Below, one piece after another: positions 1 through 4,928 of a DNA stretch of 5,562 nt; positions within the stretch are counted from its first letter, which is position 1, and each line of letters opens with the position of its first letter. The stretch comes from Pseudomonadota bacterium (lineage in GTDB: Bacteria > Pseudomonadota > Alphaproteobacteria > Rhizobiales > Xanthobacteraceae), in the NCBI GenBank assembly GCA_023435725.1, contig JAEYRD010000055.1, forward strand, positions 1 to 5,562, in the 5' to 3' direction. Made by a program: the position numbers and the translations under genes. Below the pieces are notes generated by a model. It saw only the letters and a list, made by a program, of their open reading frames with translations, was not told the DNA's origin and did not search any database.

Positions 1-129
1 TCAGGAATCTGGGCTGAGGCTGATCCGAAGGAGGGCATCTCCATTGCCTATATGCATAATATGAGACCCAACGAGGAGCTCTATCACCATCTTAGGGTTC
101 GGGCAGTAGCCTATGGCTGCCTGGATTAG
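1..129 (+). CDS. C-terminal fragment of a probable serine hydrolase (beta-lactamase superfamily)
   Basis: Frame 1 is open from the window edge to a TAG at 127-129, giving 42 residues that begin SGIWAEADPKEGISIAYMHN and end RAVAYGCLD. The pattern 'DP-x-x-GI-x-IAY-x-x-N', followed by a short acidic and histidine-rich stretch (NEELYHHLR), is what I recall from the extreme C-terminus of class C beta-lactamase-like serine hydrolases (Pfam Beta-lactamase family). In that fold the last beta strand carries a 'giayaYvmN'-type motif. The catalytic SxxK and YxN motifs would lie upstream, outside the window, so activity and substrate cannot be judged. Most such proteins are esterases or peptidases rather than true beta-lactamases. 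The family call rests on about 40 residues and is moderately sure; the reading frame and stop are clear. Confidence 0.65.
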   Translation, partial: SGIWAEADPKEGISIAYMHNMRPNEELYHHLRVRAVAYGCLD

Positions 130-221
130 CAAGAACCTATGAGGGTAGATATTACAGTTATAGTGACACTGTATAGCGGCAAGAAGATAACCTTTCGGCT
201 TCCTATTACCGTTAGATAGAT

Positions 222-261
222 ATAGGATAACATTGCAATAGGATATGATAGTGATAGGATA
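222..261. repeat. three ATAGGATA direct repeats, 16-bp period
   Basis: ATAGGATA occurs at 222-229, 238-245 and 254-261. The starts are exactly 16 bp apart and the intervening 8-bp spacers differ. Conserved octamers with unrelated spacers suggest protein-binding sites rather than a slipped tandem duplication. No regulator can be named. It lies in the 421-bp gap between the serine hydrolase end and the Nudix gene, just before a perfect hairpin. Confidence 0.45.
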
Positions 262-281
262 CTATAACATGGAGTGTATTG

Positions 282-305
282 GAGCACCGGCGATAGCCGG
301 TGCTC
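282..305. terminator. perfect 10-bp GC-rich hairpin, weak terminator candidate
   Basis: GAGCACCGGC (282-291) pairs perfectly with GCCGGTGCTC (296-305) around a GATA tetraloop. The downstream sequence is only TTGCCGTA, so there is no real T run on the + strand, and none on the - strand. It could be a degenerate or Rho-assisted terminator for the upstream serine hydrolase, or a structured element of an untranslated RNA. Confidence 0.4.
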
Positions 306-411
306 TTGCCGTACAGGATACTTTAATAAGTTTATATTGAATAGTATATAACAGAGCGCTGCGCCTCAGGTTTATTTCTTTTATGATAAACGGTCATCCC
401 TCATTTCATGC

Positions 412-440
412 TTGTTTGAAATTAAGTTAAGTTGTAAAAT
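412..440 (+). promoter_or_regulatory. weak sigma-A promoter candidate for the Nudix gene
   Basis: TTGTTT (412-417), a 17-bp spacer and TAAAAT (435-440) lie about 110 bp upstream of the Nudix start. The -10 matches 5 of 6 consensus positions, but the -35 only 3 of 6. The surrounding DNA is very AT-rich, so a chance match is quite possible. No better promoter was seen between 306 and 550. Confidence 0.25.
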
Positions 441-550
441 GTTAAAAAGTATGTGAAAAGGAGAGAATCTAATTAGAATGGCTTCTCGATACCCCTGTGC
501 GGGAAGACATCTATGAATATATTACAAAGTAGACAAAAAGGGAGACTAGG

Positions 551-937
551 ATGAAGGAAATTGAAGTTGTAGCAGCAATTCTAAGAGATGGAGATAAAAT
601 ATTGGCAACACAAAGAGGGTATGGTGAGTTTGCCGGTAGTTGGGAATTCCCCGGTGGAAAGATGGAGCAAGGAGAATCAAGGGAAGCGGCTCTACATAGA
701 GAGATTTCTGAGGAGCTGAATGTGGATATCAAGGTAGATGATTTCTTGATGACGGTAGAGTATTCATATCCAAGCTTTTACTTGATTTTGCACTGCTACC
801 TGTGCCATGTGGTCGAGGGGGATATCACCTTACTGGAGCATTCCTCCGGCCGTTGGCTAACAAGAGAGGAGCTGGATTCGGTTGACTGGCTCCCCGCCGA
901 TTTGGATGTGGTGAATAGATTGAAAGAGGTATTATAG
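551..937 (+). CDS. mutT: Nudix hydrolase, MutT/NudG type (probable 8-oxo-dGTP or pyrimidine dNTP diphosphatase)
   Basis: The 128-residue protein is a single Nudix domain, close to the usual length of MutT (about 129). The Nudix box GX5EX7REUXEEXGU is present: G36, E42, R50-E51-I52, E54-E55, then L-N57-V58, with Asn in place of the usual Gly. The glutamates would bind the Mg ions needed to split a nucleoside triphosphate into monophosphate and pyrophosphate. The N-terminus (IEVVAAIL, then LATQR) and WEFPGGK (31-37) fit the cytosolic nucleotide-pool sanitising group, which removes oxidised dGTP. The opening also resembles NudG, a CTP/oxidised-dCTP pyrophosphohydrolase, so the exact substrate is uncertain. 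The start has AGGGAG at 539-544, six bases before the ATG. It appears monocistronic, ending before the terminator at 1050-1098. Confidence 0.88.
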   Translation: MKEIEVVAAILRDGDKILATQRGYGEFAGSWEFPGGKMEQGESREAALHREISEELNVDIKVDDFLMTVEYSYPSFYLILHCYLCHVVEGDITLLEHSSGRWLTREELDSVDWLPADLDVVNRLKEVL

Positions 938-1049
938 CTATTTCAACGATCCTCATTCGATTATGACAAGGTCTTCAGATTGCTCATCACGTGCTGTTAA
1001 ATGATATTCTAATACCTGCACTTATCTAGAGCAGGTCCATAATATTAAG

Positions 1050-1098
1050 GCTACCCCTTGTCTTGCAAACTGATTGTGTAAGACAAGGGGTAGCTTTT
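1050..1098 (+). terminator. strong Rho-independent terminator after the Nudix gene
   Basis: GCTACCCCTTGTCTT (1050-1064) pairs perfectly over 15 bp with 1080-1094, around a 15-nt loop, and is followed by TTTT (1095-1098). It lies 112 bp past the Nudix stop. Read on the - strand, the stem is followed by CTTAATATT, so it may also serve the convergent anti-sigma gene ending at 1162. Confidence 0.8.
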
Positions 1099-1128
1099 CA
1101 TCCGAATCGTCGGTGAGATTCGGATGAA
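1097..1128. other. second perfect hairpin, 12-bp stem, between convergent genes
   Basis: TTCATCCGAATC (1097-1108) pairs perfectly with GATTCGGATGAA (1117-1128) around an 8-nt loop. Its left arm starts inside the T run of the preceding terminator, so the two structures are directly adjacent. There is no T run after it on either strand, so it is not a classical terminator. It could protect the 3' end of the anti-sigma mRNA or be a repeat-type palindrome. Confidence 0.5.
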
Positions 1129-1161
1129 GAAGGAGTGTCAGATCAATAGTAGACCAATACC

Positions 1162-2007
1162 CTACTCATAAACCAGTGAATCAAGAAAATCCTCCAGGGC
1201 TATGCCTCCTGTCAGGCCATAGGAATAATCATAGCCACCGGTAGAGAAGTCAACAAAGGTACGATATTTTATAAAGTTTTGATAGGCCTCTTCTGTACCC
1301 AGCTCAGCATAGGTGTTTGTTTTGTAGAATTCTTCAGCAGATATTTGCATGATTGGAAGCAATAAAGCCTCAAGCTCTGCTAGATAATTCTCGTAGGTCA
1401 AATCTGCAGCCAGATGAACAATCAGAAATTCAATATCCTTCACTACCTTTGTTTCCACATAGTCAATCCCAACCTGATATGCGGAACGATCGGATACTCC
1501 GCCATCGACAGAGGCATAAATCTGATCGGTTCCATTGCTGATCGTAAAAGTGATGCTAGGCTTTAGGTCTGTTGATGAACCGGCATATGAGAAATCGCTA
1601 TCTGTGAGTGTCCAGTCCGTAGAAAGCTTCTGCGGAACCACTAGGTTCGTAAGATGATATTCCTCCAGAAGGGTAGAGAGGTTTTTATCTATAGAACCAT
1701 GGGGGGTGGTAGTGGTATCCTTGAAGGCTTCACGTCTCTCGGTCTTATGGATTTCTACGACACTTTGAGTATCGTTTTGAATGAAGCGATAAAACCTTGA
1801 CAGAATATTAAAGCCATACGCATGGGTGGTAACGGCATTTATTCCGGTAAATAAAATAACACTGCAGGCAGCAGCAATGAGAGCTCTTGCACCTTTACTG
1901 ACATACTTCTTCTGAGGCCTGTTGCTGCATTTGTTTATTATTCTTTCCTTCATTTCAGTTTTCATTACAACCGATTGAAATGCATTCTTATAATCTTCTT
2001 CACGCAT
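1162..2007 (-). CDS. membrane anti-sigma factor-like protein, partner of the ECF sigma gene at 3568-4104
   Basis: The 281-residue protein has the layout of clostridial ECF anti-sigma factors. A short cytoplasmic N-terminal helix region (about 1-38, including FQSVVMKTEMKERIINKC) would bind the sigma factor. One membrane segment follows (about 41-60, ALIAAACSVILFTGINAV), then a 220-residue extracytoplasmic domain, roughly like the DUF4179/DUF4367-type sensor domains; I cannot assign it firmly. There is no ZAS-type HxxxCxxC zinc motif. The start ATG at 2007 is chosen for GAGGAAG (complement of 2014-2020) six bases upstream; an ATG four bases earlier is out of frame. An IS110 element sits directly upstream and separates it from the co-oriented sigma gene. 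Removing the element restores a 15-nt intergenic gap, so the two were probably one operon. Function is inferred from architecture and context. Confidence 0.75.
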   Translation of the reverse strand: MREEDYKNAFQSVVMKTEMKERIINKCSNRPQKKYVSKGARALIAAACSVILFTGINAVTTHAYGFNILSRFYRFIQNDTQSVVEIHKTERREAFKDTTTTPHGSIDKNLSTLLEEYHLTNLVVPQKLSTDWTLTDSDFSYAGSSTDLKPSITFTISNGTDQIYASVDGGVSDRSAYQVGIDYVETKVVKDIEFLIVHLAADLTYENYLAELEALLLPIMQISAEEFYKTNTYAELGTEEAYQNFIKYRTFVDFSTGGYDYSYGLTGGIALEDFLDSLVYE

Positions 2008-2021
2008 ACATAACTTCCTCG

Positions 2022-2027
2022 TATTAT
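2022..2027 (+). promoter_or_regulatory. left-end -10 half of the circle-junction promoter
   Basis: TATTAT (5 of 6 to TATAAT) lies two bases inside the left end. When the ends are joined at the CT core it is exactly 17 bp from TTGACT at 3544-3549. Transcription would start near 2034, just ahead of the bridge RNA hairpins. In the integrated copy the -35 is absent, so expression should be low. On the other strand 2023-2028 reads TATAAT, pointing at the anti-sigma gene. Confidence 0.7.
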
Positions 2028-2033
2028 ATAGTA

Positions 2034-2210
2034 GTAGTGTTTATAGTCCCTCTCCAAGGACTGTATGCTATACTGTTGGAGACACTGTGGATTGGTTTCA
2101 TCTTCCTACCACATGATGGTTTAAGAAAGGCTCCAACCACAGTCTCTTTGTATATTTGTTAATCAGTTAGATACCGCATGACGGTTTATTTAGAACGAGG
2201 TTACAATCGC
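2034..2210 (+). ncRNA. IS110 bridge RNA (guide RNA for donor and target)
   Basis: The leader folds into a 5' hairpin, AGTCC/GGACT (2045-2049 with 2058-2062), and two larger stem-loops. The target-binding loop has a 14-bp stem, 2079-2095 with 2133-2146, with AC and A bulges. Its tip is ACCA-CATGA-TGGT. The donor-binding loop pairs TTGT and AATC (2156-2164) with GGTTACAA (2199-2206), and its tip is ACCG-CATGA-CGGT. The target guides are 2102-2107 (CTTCCT, same as the left target) and 2121-2130 (TTAAGAAAGG, complementary to the right target CCTTTCTTAA). The donor guides are 2165-2170 (AGTTAG, same as the right end, 3556-3561) and 2195-2199 (ACGAG, complementary to CT plus CGT of the left end). 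In this family the RNA directs the recombinase to join matching sites. The RNA ends given here are estimates, the 5' end taken from the junction promoter. Confidence 0.85.
2102..2130 (+). promoter_or_regulatory. target-binding loop with both target guides
   Basis: CTTCCT (2102-2107) equals the left flank 2014-2019 including core CT. TTAAGAAAGG (2121-2130) is complementary to CCTTTCTTAA of the rejoined site; nine of these bases pair with 3563-3571 directly, and the tenth pairs with C2017. The hairpin between them positions the two guides side by side. Confidence 0.82.
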
Positions 2211-2264
2211 AAGGAGTACCAGTGGTTCCAAACAGTGTCAAATACATTTCAAAGGAGATTTGTA

Positions 2265-3418
2265 ATGATATACGCAGGAATTGACGTTGCCAAGGATAAG
2301 CATGATTGCTTTATCACTAACTCGGATGGTGAAGTACTTTTTAAAGCATTTACCATTCCAAACAACCGAGATGGTTTTAATGAACTTTATCAGAAAATCA
2401 AATCCGTTACCGATGATTTAACCAAAGTAAAAGTAGGCCTCGAAGCCACTGGACACTACAGTTATAACATCTTGGGATATCTTCTTGATAAAGGTCTGAC
2501 CACCTTTGTTATCAACCCGTTACATACCAATCTTTACAGAAAAAGTCTAAGCCTTAGAAAGACGAAAACGGATAAAGTTGATGCCCATACGATTGCTACA
2601 ATGCTTATGTCTGATGTGAACTTAAAGTCCTACTCAGACACATCATATCATAATGAGGAGCTTAAGTCACTAACTCGCGAACGAGCTAAATTGAAATCCT
2701 CTGTTTCTCGTCTTGTAACAATACTCTTCCCTGAACTGGAGAAGTTGGTTCCTACACTTCATATGGCATCTGTTTATGACTTACTTTTTGAGTTTTCAAG
2801 TGCATCCTACATTGCATCAGCTCATTTAACCCGACTTACGAATCTCTTAACCACATCTTCAAAAGGCCGCTATGGTAAAGATACTGCTATTCTTTTCAGA
2901 GAGGCTGCAAGAACCTCGATTGGCTCCTATATGCCAGCAAAATCTCTGGAACTAAAGCATACCATTCGCCTGATTCGGGAATTAGACTTCGAGATCTCTG
3001 ACATTGAATCAGAAATCAAATCTATCATGGATGAAATCAATTCGCCAATACTTAGCATTCCGGGTATCAACTACCGCATGGGTGCCATGATCCTTGCTGA
3101 AATAGGTGACTTCAGCAGATTTGACTCTCCAGATAAAATACTTGCTTATGCAGGACTATCACCTTCTACCTATCAATCAGGTCAATTGGAATCATCGTAT
3201 TCACACATGGAGAAACGTGGATCCAGGTATCTTCGATACGCGTTGTTCAACGCTACGAAATTTGTATGCCACTGGGATCCGATGTTTGCTACTTACTTAG
3301 TAAAAAACGGTCAGAAGGTAAGCAGTATAATGTTGCTATTTCACATGCTGCTAAAAAACTCGTCAGGATAATTTATCATTTGGAGAAAACAAAACAATCC
3401 TATATCAAAGCAGCATAG
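2265..3418 (+). CDS. IS110-family recombinase (transposase), C-terminus in the -1 frame
   Basis: This is the DEDD recombinase that, with the bridge RNA, excises and inserts the element. The start at 2265 has AAAGGAG (2251-2257) and gives MIYAGIDVAKDKHDC; the frame is open from 2178, but that ATG lies in the donor loop of the bridge RNA. The RuvC-like catalytic set is D7, E60 (VGLEATGHY), D103 and D106 (KTDKVDAH). The second domain has SIPGI (265-269), YAGLSP (295-300), QSG (304-306) and KRGS with probable catalytic S320. After V346 the original frame gives an unrelated tail and stops at 3371 (368 aa). The -1 frame gives the family-type ending RSEGKQYNVAISHAAKKLVR and stops at 3418 (384 aa). 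The switch point is the A6C run at 3302-3308. Activity depends on whether that shift is programmed or is a one-base deletion. Confidence 0.9.
3302..3308 (+). other. A AAA AAC heptamer: frameshift site in the recombinase gene
   Basis: In the recombinase frame the bases parse as gtA-AAA-AAC, the classic X XXY YYZ pattern for -1 slippage. Slipping back one base continues CGG TCA GAA GGT and restores the conserved C-terminus. No Shine-Dalgarno-like sequence 10-14 nt upstream and no strong downstream hairpin or pseudoknot was seen. A deletion from A7 to A6 is therefore an equal alternative. The same heptamer recurs in the same phase at 3353-3359. Confidence 0.7.
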
Positions 3419-3444
3419 ATCCCAATATATATATCTCCTTTTTT

Positions 3445-3464
3445 GAGCACCTGCAAAGATGCTC
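3445..3464 (+). terminator. short hairpin after the recombinase, weak terminator candidate
   Basis: GAGCA (3445-3449) pairs with TGCTC (3460-3464) around a 10-nt loop, followed by TATTTGTC. It lies 26 bp past the -1 frame stop. The stem is short and the T run poor, so termination would be modest. Confidence 0.3.
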
Positions 3465-3499
3465 TATTTGTCATGCAGTTTTCAATGTTCAAATCTATC

Positions 3500-3521
3500 T
3501 GAAATACATCTCTGTATTTCA
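3500..3521. other. perfect 9-bp hairpin in the IS right end
   Basis: TGAAATACA (3500-3508) pairs with TGTATTTCA (3513-3521) around TCTC. It sits about 40 bp inside the right end. It is AT-rich and has no T run. It could be a structural feature of the right end; no known role can be assigned. Confidence 0.4.
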
Positions 3522-3543
3522 TTCAAAAACACCATTTTATGAC

Positions 3544-3549
3544 TTGACT
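3544..3549 (+). promoter_or_regulatory. right-end -35 half of the circle-junction promoter
   Basis: TTGACT (5 of 6 to TTGACA) points outward, 13 bp from the CT core. In the circle it is 17 bp from TATTAT of the left end. In the integrated copy it points into the 3' end of the sigma gene, antisense to it, with no matching -10 at the right distance (GTTAGTC and CTTTCTTAAT follow). Confidence 0.7.
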
Positions 3550-3567
3550 TTTAATAGTTAGTCTTTC

Positions 3568-4104
3568 TTAATTAACAACGGAATGAATACGGGTTGGCTT
3601 CCTTTCAAACAGAGCTCCGGAATTCTCTGGATTGATGAGTAGCTTCAACCTTTGTCTGGCATATTGAAGGCGCTTCCTTACTGTTTCAGGACGTATCTTC
3701 AAAACAGCAGCGATTTCTTCTGTCTTATACCCCTCCATATAATGAAGATGAATGATGGTCTTGTACTGATCAGGAAGGAGCAGGATGCTTTCAAACAATT
3801 CTTTGTCGCTCTCCTGAGTAAAATAATCGTTTAAATCGTCAATATTCATGTGATTATGGCGCAAGCGATATCGCTTCATGTCCTTGCACAGATTGGTTGC
3901 TGTACGTATTAACCATGCCTTCTCATGTTCAACCTCATGAACCTTCCATGCTTTTGTCATAAATCGAAGGAAGGTTTCCTGTACAGCATCCTCTGCATCG
4001 TGTTCATTACCAAGGATTACAAGACAAATACGAAAAAGCATCGTACCATACCTATGCACTACTCGATTCACATCCTCAGTCGGCCGTACTGAATTATGCT
4101 TCAT
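3568..4104 (-). CDS. ECF-type RNA polymerase sigma-70 factor
   Basis: The 178-residue protein has the two domains of extracytoplasmic-function sigma factors and lacks regions 1 and 3. Region 2 covers about 14-80, with the core-binding and -10-reading stretch DAEDAVQETFLRF (36-48). Region 4 covers about 104-156, with the helix-turn-helix KTEEIAAVLKIRPETVRKRL (127-146) that reads the -35. It would direct RNA polymerase to a small stress or envelope regulon. The ATG at 4104 is chosen because GAAAGGAG (complement of 4113-4120) lies eight bases upstream; the in-frame ATG at 4131 would put this ribosome binding site inside the coding sequence. The natural partner downstream, the anti-sigma-like gene ending at 1162, is now 1.5 kb away because of the IS110 element. 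The stop codon lies four bases outside the right CT core, so the sigma coding sequence is intact. Confidence 0.92.
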   Translation of the reverse strand: MKHNSVRPTEDVNRVVHRYGTMLFRICLVILGNEHDAEDAVQETFLRFMTKAWKVHEVEHEKAWLIRTATNLCKDMKRYRLRHNHMNIDDLNDYFTQESDKELFESILLLPDQYKTIIHLHYMEGYKTEEIAAVLKIRPETVRKRLQYARQRLKLLINPENSGALFERKPTRIHSVVN

Positions 4105-4467
4105 CTGATCAACTCCTTTCACTAATAACACGATTGAATGCTAGAGATTGTGATATTCGTATAAAAATAATTATTTATTTTAGGCTTCTACCTCTTTATG
4201 ACGCTAGACGGTTAAGGCTTATATGGATGAAAATTAATGTATTCTGATAGAAATTAGATGGCTTAATGGTAGGGGAAAAGCAATCCTTCATAAAAAGAAG
4301 CTCATACCGATTAGTAATTACATTATAGCCTTTACTGTGCCGGATGTATATGTAGGATCGTCTGTTATAAGTAAAGTCCCTTGAAAATGGAAGTGGCATC
4401 TATCAGAGGGTTCGCATTTAGATTCTGGCGCTCTGATATAGTTTATGGTCATCTTCGTAGGAAGTAA
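4105..4467. other. intergenic region between divergent sigma and blaI-type genes
   Basis: This 363-bp stretch should hold the sigma operon promoter, read leftward, but I see no convincing -35/-10 pair or ECF autoregulatory site (GAAC-type -35). It contains the AT palindrome AAATAATTATTT at 4165-4176. A 67-codon frame on the - strand (4399-4196) has no ribosome binding site and no recognisable family, and I do not call it a gene. No RNA gene, terminator or repeat was recognised in the rest. Confidence 0.5.
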
Positions 4468-4496
4468 TTGACAATTTGGTCTATGTGTTATAGACT
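4468..4496 (+). promoter_or_regulatory. sigma-A promoter of the blaI-type/M56 operon
   Basis: TTGACA (4468-4473, perfect) is followed by a 17-bp spacer and TAGACT (4491-4496, 4 of 6). Transcription would start near 4503. The first operator dyad covers the spacer and -10, as expected for repression by blocking RNA polymerase. Confidence 0.75.
4479..4495. promoter_or_regulatory. operator dyad 1 for the BlaI-type repressor
   Basis: GTCTAT-GTGTT-ATAGAC is a perfect 6-bp inverted repeat with a 5-bp centre, overlapping the promoter spacer and -10. BlaI/MecI dimers bind such dyads. An identical pair of arms recurs 29 bp downstream. Confidence 0.75.
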
Positions 4497-4507
4497 AAAA
4501 CCATGAG

Positions 4508-4524
4508 GTCTATAAACAATAGAC
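4508..4524. promoter_or_regulatory. operator dyad 2 for the BlaI-type repressor
   Basis: GTCTAT-AAACA-ATAGAC has the same arms and gap as dyad 1 but a different centre, which indicates selection on the arms. It falls just after the predicted transcription start and four bases before the repressor's AAGGAGGG ribosome binding site. Confidence 0.75.
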
Positions 4525-4538
4525 TAAGGAGGGCGACA

Positions 4539-4901
4539 ATGAGTAGCTATAAATTAACAGAGAGCGAAGAGAGGTTTGCAGAGCTTATCTGGCAGAAGGA
4601 ACCAATTGCCTCAGGCGAGCTTGTGAAGCTATGTGAAAAGGAAATGAATTGGAAGAAATCAACCACCTATACCGTGTTAAAAAAATTATGTGATAACGGA
4701 GTTTTTCAAAATAAAAATGCAGTGGTATCCTCTATGGTCACAAAGGAGGAGTATTACGCAAAGCAAAGTGTTCGATTTGTTGAGGATAGCTTCGGAGGAT
4801 CATTGCCAAAGTTTCTAACAGCCTTTATTGGAGCAAAAAAACTAAACAAACAACAAATAGAAGAATTAAAGAAATTAATTGATGAGCATGAGTCCAATTA
4901 A
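4539..4901 (+). CDS. blaI: BlaI/MecI/CopY-family transcriptional repressor
   Basis: The 120-residue protein matches the Penicillinase_R family in length (BlaI 126, MecI 123) and layout. An N-terminal winged helix (about 5-72) carries the recognition helix STTYTVLKKLCDNG (41-54). The C-terminal helices (about 75-118) should form the dimer, and K91-F92-L93-T94-A95-F96 corresponds roughly to the region where staphylococcal BlaI is cleaved on induction. It binds DNA as a dimer and represses its own operon; two matching dyads lie immediately upstream. The ATG at 4539 is chosen for AAGGAGGG at 4526-4533; an in-frame ATG at 4503 would place the second operator and this ribosome binding site inside the gene. 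It is followed after 27 bp by the M56 metallopeptidase gene, its usual sensor partner. No beta-lactamase gene is in the window, so the regulated response is unknown. Confidence 0.88.
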   Translation: MSSYKLTESEERFAELIWQKEPIASGELVKLCEKEMNWKKSTTYTVLKKLCDNGVFQNKNAVVSSMVTKEEYYAKQSVRFVEDSFGGSLPKFLTAFIGAKKLNKQQIEELKKLIDEHESN

Positions 4902-4928
4902 TTTGTTACCTAGGTTAGGAGGCATAGA

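Larger units (their letters stand above)
2020..3564 (+). mobile_element. IS110-family insertion sequence (IS110 group), 1545 bp
   Basis: The element contains one DEDD recombinase gene, a 245-bp structured left end and a 146-bp right end, with no terminal inverted repeats. The limits come from reconstructing the target. Both edges share a CT dinucleotide (2018-2019 left, 3563-3564 right), the core seen in the IS110 member IS621. Joining 2019 to 3565 restores a sigma stop codon, a ribosome binding site and the anti-sigma start with 15-nt spacing. Placing the leader RNA upstream of the gene fits the IS110 rather than the IS1111 group. The element lies opposite to the flanking sigma/anti-sigma operon. 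The core assignment leaves a 2-bp ambiguity (2018-3562 or 2020-3564). Confidence 0.9.

Noticed and set aside
1353..1541. 62-codon + strand frame
   Set aside because: Entirely inside the anti-sigma gene on the other strand, with no independent support.
1980..2162. 60-codon + strand frame across the IS left edge
   Set aside because: It spans the junction between host DNA and the bridge RNA, has no ribosome binding site and is explained by those features.
2178..2264. Upstream in-frame start for the IS110 recombinase
   Set aside because: The ATG at 2178 lies in the loop of the donor hairpin and has no ribosome binding site; 2265 has AAAGGAG and gives the family-typical N-terminus.
2018..3564. 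Terminal inverted repeats or a target duplication beyond CT
   Set aside because: The ends share only CT and show no inverted repeat, as usual for the IS110 group.
4105..4131. Earlier ATG for the sigma factor at 4131
   Set aside because: It would place the GAAAGGAG ribosome binding site within the coding sequence; 4104 is correctly spaced from it.
4196..4399. 67-codon frame on the - strand between the sigma and repressor genes
   Set aside because: No ribosome binding site before its ATG, no recognised family or membrane pattern, and it lies in DNA expected to hold promoters.
4503..4538. Earlier ATG for the BlaI-type repressor at 4503
   Set aside because: It would translate operator 2 and the AAGGAGGG site; no ribosome binding site precedes it.
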